Of a stretch of DNA of 64,000 nucleotides, positions 16,015 through 24,993 are shown one piece after another. Source of the DNA: Lachnoclostridium sp. An131 (GTDB lineage Bacteria; Bacillota; Clostridia; Lachnospirales; Lachnospiraceae). Every line of letters starts with the position of its first letter. The stretch's first letter is position 1. Position numbers and translations under genes: made by a program. The notes below the pieces were generated by a model. The model had not been told where the DNA came from and did not search any database. It saw only the letters and a program-made list of their open reading frames with translations. The stretch is from positions 1-64,000 of the forward strand of contig NZ_NFLI01000020.1 of assembly GCF_002160825.1 (NCBI RefSeq), read 5' to 3'.

Positions 16015-18108
16015 ATGAAAGGAAAGCTTTTCACAGGTCTGGCGGCGCTTCTGTGCTTCGCGGCTTTAAGCGCCTGTAGCCAGGGAAGAAACGGCGGGGA
16101 AGAGAGCGTTTTGCAGCAAAGCGTTTCGAAGCTTTTTAAAAAAGAGACGCAGGCAAGGCTTACAGAGATCGAAAAGGAACGGAGCAGCGCAGTGCTCACT
16201 CGGATAGACGCAGTTCCCGTGCCTGGCGAAAATGGAAGCCTGGATTTTGGAGGGCTGAAGCTTCGCCTTCCAGAGGGAGTGACAGCGGCCTTGTGGGAAG
16301 GAAAGGGTGTCAATCCAGAGCATGGAGTGGTACTGGAGCTTGCAGGCGCTGAGCCGGAGGAATACGTGCTGCCGCCTCTTGTCTGTCTGGAGCAGTATCG
16401 GGCGGAATATGCGGGAGAGCTTTCTCTGGCAGCGGCCATATTGAAGGAGCTTCAAGGGGATGAGCTCGTCCGGCGCTATGCGGATGAAAAAGCTGGAATT
16501 TACACGTTTCAGCTGACAAAGGAGAGCTTTACCTGTTATCTGCTGGTGCGTGGAGGGGAGGCTTATGCGCTCTGGGAGATCACGAGCGAATCTGACTACA
16601 GCATCGGAGATTTGCTGCAGAAGGGAAGAGTCTGCTGGGACACACAGGAAAATGCATGGAAGGAAGCAAAACAGGAAAAGGTGAAATATGGGATGGCAGA
16701 GATTGAGCCGGGCTTTTCTCTTGTGTTCTGCCTGCCGTCCGGGGAAGGCATTGGAGAAGAGAACAGGCTTTGGCTGTACCGGGAAGGAAAATTTGCGGTT
16801 CCTGTTCAGAAGCTGGAAAGCAGGCTCCTGCCGGAAATTCATGATTTTGTAGATGTGAATGGAGACGGCGCTCTTGATTTAAGGCTTGTCCCGGAAGATC
16901 CATACGGCAGACAGGGCAGGGAAAGCTTTTATATCTGGAACCGGGAAAAACAGCTTTATGAGCCTGAGGATATAGCAGCTGAGGATTGGGAGGCGGCCAG
17001 GAAGGAATACGACAATCCTTTGACAGAATCCTGGGAGACAGTATCCGAAGGCGTATGGGAAAGCCCTGCGGATGGGCTGCCGGAGGAAGAAAAGGAGAGT
17101 CTTCGGATTCCGCAGGCGCTGCTGGATGAAATCAGCATAGCCTTCCAGGAGAGGCGTGAACTGGAAGTCCTCAAAGCCATGACAGATGACAGAATGCTCA
17201 GTGACGAGGAAGTAAGGGAGCTTGGAGCAGAAGATATGGAAATCCGCCTGGAGCTTACAGGCAGCAAGGGGCTGTATGCAGGAGTGCTGGAGATGCCCTA
17301 CGCGGTCATGGAAGCGGATCTGGATAACGATGGAATTTTAGATCTCTGGATGGAAACGAACGAGGGAGGGAGCGCAGGATACCGAAGCTGCAGCTTTTTT
17401 CAGGGACAGGCAGACGGTTCTTACCAGATGACGTATCGGACTCTGCATGACAAGGAAGAGGTGGCGGCGATATGCTTTGAGGGGAAGTATTATCTCTGCC
17501 GTACTGCTTATGACTACGGCCTGAAACAGTATCATGGTGTGGATTTATACTGCTATGAGGAAGGCAGCTGTGTGGAGCAGGCGTCTGTGAGGATGACAGA
17601 AGAGGGGTATCAGGTGGAGGTGGCGCAGTGTACGGATTCCCGCTGGGAGGCGCTGGCGGAGCAGACGGCCTCCCGGAGCGCGCAGCTCCGGAGACAGGCG
17701 GACAGCTGGGAGAATTGGACGGGCAGCGCAGAACAGGAAGCCGGGGAGGAAGATCTGTATATCTGTGATCTGGATAACGACGGGACAGAGGAGGAGTATG
17801 AGAAATATGTCTGGATGACCAGCAGCGATCACAGCTTTAATCATCTTTCCTTCGTCTGCGAGGGCCATGAGCTTCTGGAGGAGATGATCTGGAGTGGAGA
17901 AGGCTTCCCTCTGATGCTTTGGGCGGATGAGGCAGACGGGCAGAACATCCTCCAGGTTCTGACGATTACAGGTATCTATGATTATGAAATTGACGCTTAT
18001 CTGGTGACCGGCACAGAGTATGAGCGGATCTATCGCGTTACCGGCACAGCTGAGATAGGGACAGAGCAGGAAAGGAAGGTATTTATAGACGGAAATAAAG
18101 GGGAGTAA
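16015..18108 (+). CDS. Large extracytoplasmic lipoprotein with DxDxDG-type repeats
   Basis: A 697-residue protein with a lipoprotein signal (MKGKLFTGLAALLCF, lipobox LSAC), so probably anchored outside the cell. At least three calcium-loop-like segments recur: DVNGDGALDL near residue 280, DLDNDGILDLWM near 440 and DLDNDGTEEE near 585. These resemble the acidic loops of FG-GAP/VCBS or EF-hand-like repeats. I do not recognise the family. ATG 16015, just after GGGGGAC, is preferred over a TTG at 15982. It is a single gene following lysR. Confidence 0.7.
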   Translation: MKGKLFTGLAALLCFAALSACSQGRNGGEESVLQQSVSKLFKKETQARLTEIEKERSSAVLTRIDAVPVPGENGSLDFGGLKLRLPEGVTAALWEGKGVNPEHGVVLELAGAEPEEYVLPPLVCLEQYRAEYAGELSLAAAILKELQGDELVRRYADEKAGIYTFQLTKESFTCYLLVRGGEAYALWEITSESDYSIGDLLQKGRVCWDTQENAWKEAKQEKVKYGMAEIEPGFSLVFCLPSGEGIGEENRLWLYREGKFAVPVQKLESRLLPEIHDFVDVNGDGALDLRLVPEDPYGRQGRESFYIWNREKQLYEPEDIAAEDWEAARKEYDNPLTESWETVSEGVWESPADGLPEEEKESLRIPQALLDEISIAFQERRELEVLKAMTDDRMLSDEEVRELGAEDMEIRLELTGSKGLYAGVLEMPYAVMEADLDNDGILDLWMETNEGGSAGYRSCSFFQGQADGSYQMTYRTLHDKEEVAAICFEGKYYLCRTAYDYGLKQYHGVDLYCYEEGSCVEQASVRMTEEGYQVEVAQCTDSRWEALAEQTASRSAQLRRQADSWENWTGSAEQEAGEEDLYICDLDNDGTEEEYEKYVWMTSSDHSFNHLSFVCEGHELLEEMIWSGEGFPLMLWADEADGQNILQVLTITGIYDYEIDAYLVTGTEYERIYRVTGTAEIGTEQERKVFIDGNKGE

Positions 18109-18141
18109 CCAAAGCCTGGCGCAGAGGATATAGACAGGGAC

Positions 18142-18200
18142 TTGCCATACAACCTGTTTTCCGCTATAATTGAGAAAACTCCCGCGCGGATCTGCGCGGG
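18142..18200 (+). promoter_or_regulatory. Citrate synthase promoter and leader hairpin
   Basis: TTGCCA 18142-18147, 17 bp, TATAAT 18165-18170. A small stem CCCGCGC/GCGCGGG (18181-18200) lies just after the expected start, followed by AGGAGG before ATG 18254. Confidence 0.75.
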
Positions 18201-18253
18201 ATTCCTATGGCCTTTAGTCCTTAGGCAGAATAAAATTATGAGGAGGTAACGGA

Positions 18254-19615
18254 ATGAAAAAAGACGACAGAAACGTAGACGAGAAGGTTCAGAAGCTGGT
18301 GGAATACAGCATGAAGTCCGGCAAGATTGATGTGGATCTCTATGCGGAATATGACGTAAAGAGAGGACTTCGCGATTCCTCCGGAAAAGGCGTTCTGACA
18401 GGCCTTACGGAGATTTCAGACGTAGTTTCCTTTGGATATATAGATGGAGAAAAGGTTCCGATCGACGGCGAGCTTTATTATCAGGGCGTTAATGTAGAGG
18501 ATCTGGTACGCGGAGAGGCAAACCGGCGCTTTGCCTTTGAGGAGACGACCTACCTGCTTTTGTTTGGAAAGCTTCCCACAAAAGCACAGCTTCGGGAATT
18601 TATCGACATCCTTGGCGTTTACCGGGAACTGCCGGATACCTTTGTGCGGGATGTTATTATGAAGGCTCCCAGCTCCAACATGATGAACACGCTGCAGAAA
18701 AGCGTGCTGACCATGTATTCTTACGATCCGAAGCCGGAGGATATCTCTGTGGGCAATGTGCTGCGCCAGTCTCTGCAGCTGATAGCGCAGTTTCCTCTGT
18801 ATTCGGTTTATGGCTACCATGCGTACCGCCATTATCATCTGGATAAGAGCCTTATTATCCGGAATCCGAAGCCGGAGCTTTCTACGGCTGAGAATATCCT
18901 GCGGCTTCTGCGTAAGGACGGACAGTATACAGAGCTGGAAGCGAAGGTTCTGGATGTGGCGCTGGTACTCCATGCAGAGCATGGCGGCGGAAACAACTCG
19001 ACCTTTACGACCCATGTGGTATCTTCCACAGGAACAGACACCTATTCAGCGATTGCTGCCTCTTTGGGCTCCCTGAAGGGCCCCAAGCACGGCGGCGCGA
19101 ATCTGAAGGTACAGGAGATGTTCGCAGATATCAAGCAGCATGTAACCAACTGGAGGGATGAGACGCAGATTCAGTCTTATCTGGAGCGGATACTGCGCAA
19201 GGAGGTGTTCGATCACGCAGGCCTGATTTATGGAATGGGCCACGCGGTATATACGGAATCAGATCCCCGTGCTGTGATTCTGAAAGAATATGCGAGAAGG
19301 CTGTCGGAGGAAAAGGGCACGGAGGAAGAATTCGGGCTTTACGAGCGTGTAGAGAGAATCGCCGGAGAGTGCCTGATGTCCGGCCGCAGGCTTTTAAAGC
19401 CTGTCTGCGCCAACGTCGACTTTTACAGCGGCTTTGTATACAGCATGCTGGATCTTCCGGATGAGCTGTTTACGCCGATTTTCGCCATATCGCGTATTTC
19501 AGGCTGGTGCGCGCACCGCATCGAGGAGCTGGTAAACGCAGGAAAGATTATCCGTCCGGCCTATAAATATGTGGGACATCATGTACCCTATGTGGATCTG
19601 GATGAGAGAGAATAA
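18254..19615 (+). CDS. gltA: Citrate synthase
   Basis: Condenses acetyl-CoA and oxaloacetate to citrate. The 453 residues include the long N-terminal extension typical of clostridial forms. Catalytic regions visible are HAEHGGGNNSTF (catalytic His; conserved Asn), GPKHGGAN (second active-site His) and GMGHAVYTESDPRA (catalytic His, then Asp). In an anaerobe it most likely feeds the oxidative branch to 2-oxoglutarate and glutamate. It has its own promoter and a GC-rich terminator; no other cycle enzyme is adjacent. Confidence 0.96.
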   Translation: MKKDDRNVDEKVQKLVEYSMKSGKIDVDLYAEYDVKRGLRDSSGKGVLTGLTEISDVVSFGYIDGEKVPIDGELYYQGVNVEDLVRGEANRRFAFEETTYLLLFGKLPTKAQLREFIDILGVYRELPDTFVRDVIMKAPSSNMMNTLQKSVLTMYSYDPKPEDISVGNVLRQSLQLIAQFPLYSVYGYHAYRHYHLDKSLIIRNPKPELSTAENILRLLRKDGQYTELEAKVLDVALVLHAEHGGGNNSTFTTHVVSSTGTDTYSAIAASLGSLKGPKHGGANLKVQEMFADIKQHVTNWRDETQIQSYLERILRKEVFDHAGLIYGMGHAVYTESDPRAVILKEYARRLSEEKGTEEEFGLYERVERIAGECLMSGRRLLKPVCANVDFYSGFVYSMLDLPDELFTPIFAISRISGWCAHRIEELVNAGKIIRPAYKYVGHHVPYVDLDERE

Positions 19616-19630
19616 AAAAAGAGAGAATAC

Positions 19631-19668
19631 CGGCGGCCGGGAAAGCGTATGCTTCCGGCCGCCGTTTG
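19631..19668 (+). terminator. Terminator after citrate synthase
   Basis: CGGCGGCCGG (19631-19640) pairs with CCGGCCGCCG (19655-19664), followed by a short T-containing stretch. Confidence 0.7.
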
Positions 19669-19754
19669 GCTGTCTGTATCTGGGAATAGGTAGCATAAAT
19701 CCTGCTTCATCTGCTTACAATTTAGTAATTGCAGTATGATAGAAGAGGGATTAT

Positions 19755-21032
19755 ATGAAAAAAATTCTGGCCCTGTTCCTGGCTTTTTCTGTGTCCCTGC
19801 AGATTTTCGGCTTTTCCGTGTATGCCTCTGATTCGGGAGAAGAGACGGCAGAGACGCAGGAGCTGACAGAGGAAGGCGCAGCACAGGCATTCACGGCGGA
19901 GGAATTGGCAGAAGGGAGTGCAGCGGAAACGCCTTCAGAGGAAGTGCAGGATTCTCTTGGCATCACGGCTCCGTCAGCTATCCTGATGGAAGCGTCTACA
20001 GGGACGGTAGTTCTGGAAAAGAACCCCCATGAACAGCTTCCTCCGGCCAGCGTCACAAAAATCATGACGCTGCTTCTGATTTTTGACGCCCTGTCCCAGG
20101 GAAAGATCCGCCTGGAAGACACGATAACAACCTCTGCCTACGCGGCGTCCATGGGCGGCTCCCAGGTTTTCCTGGAGGAGGGGGAGACCCAGAACGTGGA
20201 GACGATGATTAAGTGTATCGCCGTAGCTTCTGCAAACGATGCGTCGGTGGCGATGGCGGAACATATTGCCGGGACGGAGAGTCTGTTTGTGGATATGATG
20301 AACGAGAGGGCGAAGGAGCTGGGCATGAATGACACGCACTTTGTCAACTGCTGCGGCCTGGATACGGACGGTCATCTGACGTCGGCCTATGATATCGCTC
20401 TGATGTCACGGGAGCTTATTACAAAATATCCTCAGATCCATACATATTCTACGATCTGGATGGAAAATATTACCCATACTACGAAGCGGGGAACAGAGGA
20501 ATTCGGCCTGACCAATACAAATAAGCTGATCCGCCAGTATCCCTATGCTACCGGTCTGAAGACAGGATCTACCAGTCTGGCGAAATATTGCGTCTCTGCC
20601 ACAGCGGAGAAGGACGGCATCGAGCTGATTGCGGTCGTGATGGCTGCGCCGGATCCGGCGGGAAGATTCGCGGATGCTACGGCGCTTCTGAATTACGGCT
20701 ATGCCAAATGCAGCCTTTATCAGGATTTGGAGGAGCAGCCCCTGGTCACAGTTCCTGTCCGCGGCGGCGTGCAGGAGGAGGTTCTGGGCGAATACGATGG
20801 AACCTTTTCCTATCTGAGCACGACAGGCGAGGATCTGACGGCTGTGGAAAAGAAGTGGTACGCAGTGCCGGAGCTTACAGCCCCGGTGGAAGAGGGACAG
20901 GAGATTGGAAAGCTGACCTATACGCTTGGGGGGCAGGAAATTGGCAGCATTTCGATTCTGGCAGGAAGCGCGGTGGAAAAGGCCGGTTACGGGCATTATC
21001 TGGGGAAGGCTTTTCAATATCTGCTTTTGTAA
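19755..21032 (+). CDS. D-alanyl-D-alanine carboxypeptidase (serine-type, DacF/PBP5-like)
   Basis: A 425-residue low-molecular-weight penicillin-binding protein that trims the terminal D-Ala of peptidoglycan stem peptides. It has an N-terminal signal peptide (to about residue 25) and an acidic Glu/Ala-rich linker. The peptidase S11 domain carries all three motifs: SVTK (nucleophile Ser), SAN and KTGST. A C-terminal beta-rich domain ends in an amphipathic-looking tail likely to attach to the membrane. A second paralogue is at 35899. It may act in growth or sporulation; the sequence does not say which. Confidence 0.93.
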   Translation: MKKILALFLAFSVSLQIFGFSVYASDSGEETAETQELTEEGAAQAFTAEELAEGSAAETPSEEVQDSLGITAPSAILMEASTGTVVLEKNPHEQLPPASVTKIMTLLLIFDALSQGKIRLEDTITTSAYAASMGGSQVFLEEGETQNVETMIKCIAVASANDASVAMAEHIAGTESLFVDMMNERAKELGMNDTHFVNCCGLDTDGHLTSAYDIALMSRELITKYPQIHTYSTIWMENITHTTKRGTEEFGLTNTNKLIRQYPYATGLKTGSTSLAKYCVSATAEKDGIELIAVVMAAPDPAGRFADATALLNYGYAKCSLYQDLEEQPLVTVPVRGGVQEEVLGEYDGTFSYLSTTGEDLTAVEKKWYAVPELTAPVEEGQEIGKLTYTLGGQEIGSISILAGSAVEKAGYGHYLGKAFQYLLL

Positions 21033-21039
21033 ATTAAGA

Positions 21040-21114
21040 GGTAAAGGAATAAAGGATGAGGCTTACGAGGATCCACGAAATGTTCAGATATCGTCGACAG
21101 CCTCACCCTTTACC
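21040..21114 (+). repeat. Long imperfect hairpin between dac and phosphoesterase genes
   Basis: GGTAAAGG (21040-21047) and TGAGGCT (21057-21063) pair with AGCCTCA (21099-21105) and CCTTTACC (21107-21114), leaving one side bulge. There is no clear T-run. It may be a processing or weak termination site. Confidence 0.5.
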
Positions 21115-21149
21115 TTGCAATCCCCCAGATTTTGTGTTACTCTGTTCAC

Positions 21150-21953
21150 ATGTCTGATTTTAGAATCTTTGAATACGAAATAAATACGGCAAAGCTGCCG
21201 GCCGGGACCAAAGGACCGGTTTTCTGTATGCTTGCGGATCTGCATAATAAGAGCTACGGGGAGGAAAATGTCCGCCTGGCGGAAGCGATCCTTGCACGCA
21301 GGCCGGATGCGGTTCTTGTGGCGGGCGATCTTGTGACAGGGCATCCCGGAGAAGCTTTCCTTCCGGCAGCGGCGCTTCTGCGCCGCCTGAGAGCGGAGGG
21401 ACTGCCGGTTTTTTATGGAAATGGGAATCACGAATACCGGATGCGCCTTCATCCGGAGGCCTATGGAAATTTGTATATAGAATACACAAAGACGCTTCGG
21501 GACTGCGGTGTGATCCTTTTGGAAAATAAAAAGGCTTCTTTTGAGGCAGGGGGGCTTTCCATGGAGATCTATGGCTTCGAGCTGGACGAACTTTATTATC
21601 GGAAATTCTGCCGGGCCAGCCTCCAGGAAGAAGAGATAGAAAAAGCTCTCGGAACGCCGGATGAGAAGCGCTACAATATTCTGCTGGCGCACAATCCGGT
21701 CTATTTTCACGCTTACGCGCGCTGGGGCGCGGATTTGACGGTGTCCGGGCACCTGCACGGAGGAATCATCCGGATTCCCGGGATCGGCGGCGTCATTACG
21801 CCTCAGGCCAGGCTGTTTCCGAGGTACGATGCCGGCCAGTTCCGCTTTGAGGGGAAGGATCTGGTGGTGAGCCGGGGACTGGGAACTCATACGGTAAATC
21901 TGCGTATTTTTAATCCGCCTGAGCTGTCGGTGATACGGCTGAAAGGAAAGTAA
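21150..21953 (+). CDS. Calcineurin-like metallophosphoesterase
   Basis: A 267-residue hydrolase with the two-metal motifs in order: LADLHN (D-x-H), VAGDLVTG (GD), YGNGNHE (GNH[E]), LLAHNP (H) and SGHLHGG (GHxH). It resembles YkuE-type phosphoesterases but lacks an N-terminal membrane anchor. The substrate is unknown. No good ribosome site is seen before ATG 21150; a TTG at 21132 is an alternative, so the start is uncertain. It is followed 19 bp later by scpA. Confidence 0.85.
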   Translation: MSDFRIFEYEINTAKLPAGTKGPVFCMLADLHNKSYGEENVRLAEAILARRPDAVLVAGDLVTGHPGEAFLPAAALLRRLRAEGLPVFYGNGNHEYRMRLHPEAYGNLYIEYTKTLRDCGVILLENKKASFEAGGLSMEIYGFELDELYYRKFCRASLQEEEIEKALGTPDEKRYNILLAHNPVYFHAYARWGADLTVSGHLHGGIIRIPGIGGVITPQARLFPRYDAGQFRFEGKDLVVSRGLGTHTVNLRIFNPPELSVIRLKGK

Positions 21954-21972
21954 ACAGAAAGGGAGAATCAGC

Positions 21973-22794
21973 ATGGGAATTCCTGTGAAGCTGCCCGCGT
22001 TCGAAGGTCCTCTCGACCTTCTGCTGCATCTGATAGAAAGCAATAAGATAGATATCTATGATATCCCGATTGTCACGATTACCGATCAGTATATGGAATA
22101 TATTCAGGCCATGGAAAAAAAGGATCTCAATATTATGAGCGAGTTTCTTGTCATGGCTGCCACTCTGCTGGAGATCAAAGCGAAGATGCTGCTTCCGGCT
22201 GAGGTCAACGAGGAGGGCGAGGAGATAGATCCAAGAGCGGATCTGGTGGAGCGTCTTCTGGAATACAAGCTCTACAAGTTTATGGCTGCGCAGCTTAAGG
22301 CGCGCCGGAACCAGGCAGGGCAGTCCTTTTACAGGGAAGCGGATATTCCCAAGGAGGTGGCGTCTTATATTGAGCCCGTAGATATGGAGAAGCTGATAGG
22401 GGATTTGACGCTGGCAAAGCTGGACGCGGTTTTCCGCGATGTTCTCCGCAGATCTGTAGATAAGATCGATCCGGTGCGGAGCGGCTTTGGAGAGATTGAG
22501 ATGGAAGAGGTCAGTCTCGAAGACCGGATTTCTTATGTAGAGGAGACGCTGAAGAAGGAGCCGCGTACCAGCTTCCGGAAGCTGCTGGAGGGGAAGAAGC
22601 GCCGCGGGAAAATGCAGGTGATTGTGACCTTTCTTGCAGTGCTGGAGCTGATGAAGACAGGAAAGCTTACGGTAAAGCAGGAGGAGACCTTCGGAGAGAT
22701 CTATATCGAATGGGAGAAGACTCCTGCCGGAGAGGGAAATGATAAGGCTGTGCCGGCGGCAGGCGCAGGGGAAACGGAAGAGCAAGGAGCGTAG
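21973..22794 (+). CDS. scpA: Segregation and condensation protein A
   Basis: Kleisin subunit of the SMC-ScpAB condensin, bridging the SMC head domains for chromosome compaction and segregation. The 273 residues begin with the family hallmark FEGPLDLLLHLIE and continue with LEIKAKMLLP. A C-terminal winged helix (about 200-265) binds the SMC head. GGGAGA upstream supports the start. scpB follows with a 3-bp gap. Confidence 0.96.
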   Translation: MGIPVKLPAFEGPLDLLLHLIESNKIDIYDIPIVTITDQYMEYIQAMEKKDLNIMSEFLVMAATLLEIKAKMLLPAEVNEEGEEIDPRADLVERLLEYKLYKFMAAQLKARRNQAGQSFYREADIPKEVASYIEPVDMEKLIGDLTLAKLDAVFRDVLRRSVDKIDPVRSGFGEIEMEEVSLEDRISYVEETLKKEPRTSFRKLLEGKKRRGKMQVIVTFLAVLELMKTGKLTVKQEETFGEIYIEWEKTPAGEGNDKAVPAAGAGETEEQGA

Positions 22795-22797
22795 AAG

Positions 22798-23424
22798 TTG
22801 GAAGAGAAGAGAACAGAGGCTGCCATACGGGCGGCTGTAGAGGCGATTTTATTTGCGGCAGGGGGGTCCGTGGAAGCTGCAAGACTGGCGTCGGCCCTGG
22901 AGCTGGATCCGGGCGAGATGGAGGATATTCTGCGGCGTATGGAGCTCCGTTATGAGGAGGAGGACCGGGGAATCCGCCTGGTGGAGCTGGAGAATTCCTG
23001 GCAGCTGTGTACGAAGACGGAGCATTACGAAGAGCTGATCCGCGTCGTGAAGCAGCCAAGAAAATATATTTTGACAGAGGTGCTTCTGGAGACGCTGTCT
23101 ATTGTGGCCTATAAGCAGCCGGTGACGAAGCTGGAAATCGAGAAAATCCGCGGCGTCAAGAGCGACCACGCGGTCAATAAGCTGGTGGAGTACGGGCTGA
23201 TCGAGGAGGTAGGGCGTCTGGACGCGCCCGGCCGTCCGATTCTGTTTGGTACGACAGAGGACTTCCTGCGCAGCTTTGGCATAAGCTCCGTGGAAGAGCT
23301 TCCGAAGGCTTCTCCGGAACAGATAGAGGATTTTAAGGAAGAGGCGGAGGAGGAGCTGGGACAGAAGGGAGCAGGGCAGAAGGAAATGGGACAGGCTCCG
23401 GAAAAGGACTCTGATGAAGCATGA
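22798..23424 (+). CDS. scpB: Segregation and condensation protein B
   Basis: Winged-helix dimer that binds ScpA in the condensin complex. The family pattern AAVEAILFAAGGSV is at the N-terminus, and VAYKQPVTKLEIEKIRGV, then GRPILFGTTEDFL, mark the second winged helix. The start is TTG at 22798, eight bases after AAGGAG; no ATG fits better. A Glu/Gly-rich tail of about 35 residues extends past the conserved part. Confidence 0.95.
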   Translation: MEEKRTEAAIRAAVEAILFAAGGSVEAARLASALELDPGEMEDILRRMELRYEEEDRGIRLVELENSWQLCTKTEHYEELIRVVKQPRKYILTEVLLETLSIVAYKQPVTKLEIEKIRGVKSDHAVNKLVEYGLIEEVGRLDAPGRPILFGTTEDFLRSFGISSVEELPKASPEQIEDFKEEAEEELGQKGAGQKEMGQAPEKDSDEA

Positions 23425-23455
23425 AAAATAGAAAATCAAAAGATGGAGGATAAGT

Positions 23456-24760
23456 ATGGGACATCTTACAAGCAGAAACGCCTACAAGAACCTGGAAGAC
23501 CGTATTAACTGGTTTACCCAGGGAGCCCCTGCGTTTTCGGGCACACTTTACAAGATCCTGCAGGTGCTTTACACGGAAAAGGAGGCAAAATGGGTATCGA
23601 TGCTTCCGGTGCGCCCCTTCACGGCAAAAAAGGCCGCAAAAATCTGGAACACCAGCGAAGCAAAGGCGGAAAAGTTTCTGACGCATCTGTGTGAAAAGGC
23701 CCTTCTGGTGGATTCCTTCCACAACGGCGTGCGTAAATTTGTGATGCCGCCTCCTATGGCGGGCTTTATCGAATTTGCCCTGATGCGTACCAGGGGAGAT
23801 ATCGATCAGAAGTATCTGAGTGAGCTTTATTACCAATATATGAATGTGGAAGAGGACTTTGTAAAGGAGCTGTTCTACGCTACCGAGACCCAGCTGGGCC
23901 GTGTCTATGTGCGGGAGCCTGTGCTGACCAACGAAAATACGCTGCACATTCTGGATTATGAGAGGGCCACGCATATCATAGAGGAAGCGGAGTATATCGG
24001 TCTGGGATTGTGCTACTGCCGTCATAAAATGTATCATGCGGGTCATCCCTGCGAGATAGGGGCGCCTCTTGATGTCTGTCTGACCTTTGGAAATGTGGCC
24101 CGTTCCCTGGCAGAGCACGGAGGCTATGCGCGGCTGATTGACAAGTCGGAAGCCATGGATGCTCTTCAGCGCTCCTACGATCACAACCTGGTGCAGATTG
24201 GGGAAAATGTCCGGGAAAATCCGGCTTTTATCTGCAATTGCTGCGGCTGCTGCTGTGAGGCGCTGCAGGCTGCCAGACGGTTCAGTCCCATGCAGCCGGT
24301 TGCGACGACAAATTACATTCCGGAAGTAAAGGAAGCCTCCTGTGTGGGATGTGGAAGGTGTGAGAAGGCCTGTCCGATCCTGGCGATTTCCATGAAGGAG
24401 GATGAACACGGAAAGAAAAAGGCAGTGATCGACACTGAGATTTGCCTGGGCTGCGGTGTCTGTGCGGGAAATTGCGCGAAAAAGGCCATAGAGATGAAGC
24501 GCAGGCCGATCCAGGTGATCACGCCCGTGAACAGCACCCATCGCTTTGTGCTTCAGGCCATTGAGAAGGGAACGCTGCAAAATCTGATTTTTGATAATCA
24601 GGCCTTTGCGAATCACCGGGCCATGGCGGCTGTATTTGCGGCGATTCTGGAGCTGCCGCCCTTGAAGCAGGCACTGGCCAGCAAGCAGTTTAAGTCTATC
24701 TATCTGGATAAGCTGATTTCCAGCCAGCTGAATAAAAATAAGAAGAAAAAGAATGTGTAA
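23456..24760 (+). CDS. 4Fe-4S dicluster protein with N-terminal winged-helix-like region
   Basis: A 434-residue protein. The N-terminal 120 residues look like a winged helix (FTAKKAAKIWNTSEAKAEKFL). A Cys-rich middle contains LCYCRHKMYH and CNCCGCCCEAL (near 260-270). Two bacterial ferredoxin clusters follow: CVGCGRCEKACP and CLGCGVCAGNC (near 298-345). The tail is Lys-rich. Proteins of this type are common in anaerobes as uncharacterised ferredoxin-like oxidoreductases. It is 31 bp after scpB with no terminator between, so it is probably co-transcribed, and it has a strong terminator after it. Function not known. Confidence 0.75.
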   Translation: MGHLTSRNAYKNLEDRINWFTQGAPAFSGTLYKILQVLYTEKEAKWVSMLPVRPFTAKKAAKIWNTSEAKAEKFLTHLCEKALLVDSFHNGVRKFVMPPPMAGFIEFALMRTRGDIDQKYLSELYYQYMNVEEDFVKELFYATETQLGRVYVREPVLTNENTLHILDYERATHIIEEAEYIGLGLCYCRHKMYHAGHPCEIGAPLDVCLTFGNVARSLAEHGGYARLIDKSEAMDALQRSYDHNLVQIGENVRENPAFICNCCGCCCEALQAARRFSPMQPVATTNYIPEVKEASCVGCGRCEKACPILAISMKEDEHGKKKAVIDTEICLGCGVCAGNCAKKAIEMKRRPIQVITPVNSTHRFVLQAIEKGTLQNLIFDNQAFANHRAMAAVFAAILELPPLKQALASKQFKSIYLDKLISSQLNKNKKKKNV

Positions 24761-24778
24761 GATAAAAGATAAGAAAAA

Positions 24779-24811
24779 GCGGTACAGCCAGTTTTGGCTG
24801 TGCCGTTTTTT
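24779..24811 (+). terminator. Terminator after the scpA-scpB-ferredoxin unit
   Basis: GCGGTACAGCC (24779-24789) pairs with GGCTGTGCCG (24796-24805), followed by six Ts. Confidence 0.9.
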
Positions 24812-24851
24812 CATTGGAGCGGCTGGCGGTATACGTTTGTGAAAATAGTAT

Positions 24852-24924
24852 GTTGAATTTTACGTTGATTTTCGTGTTGATTTTATGATATTTATATTGA
24901 CTTGTGTTGAAATAATGCTATAAT
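24852..24924 (+). promoter_or_regulatory. Sugar-operon promoter with tandem GTTGA operator-like repeats
   Basis: GTTGA occurs at 24852, 24864 and 24876, exactly 12 bp apart, within units of the form GTTGAWTTTNNN. Further copies are at 24896 (ATTGA) and 24906 (GTTGA). The last two overlap the promoter: TTGACT 24897-24902, 16 bp, TATAAT 24919-24924. This looks like an array of binding half-sites for a repressor or activator; no regulator gene is adjacent. Confidence 0.65.
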
Positions 24925-24993
24925 AAAACTAGAAATCAAGGGAAAGTCAAGCTGAAACGCAAAAAACAGCGACAATTTCAGGAGGGATTCAAG

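Noticed and set aside
18415-19015. Minus-strand frame opposite citrate synthase
   Set aside because: Antisense shadow of a conserved enzyme; no ribosome site or promoter.
21075-21110. Cluster of six-base palindromes (GATATC, GTCGAC) suggesting a vector or joining artefact
   Set aside because: The surrounding bases form a natural-looking hairpin and the sequence continues smoothly into genomic genes on both sides.
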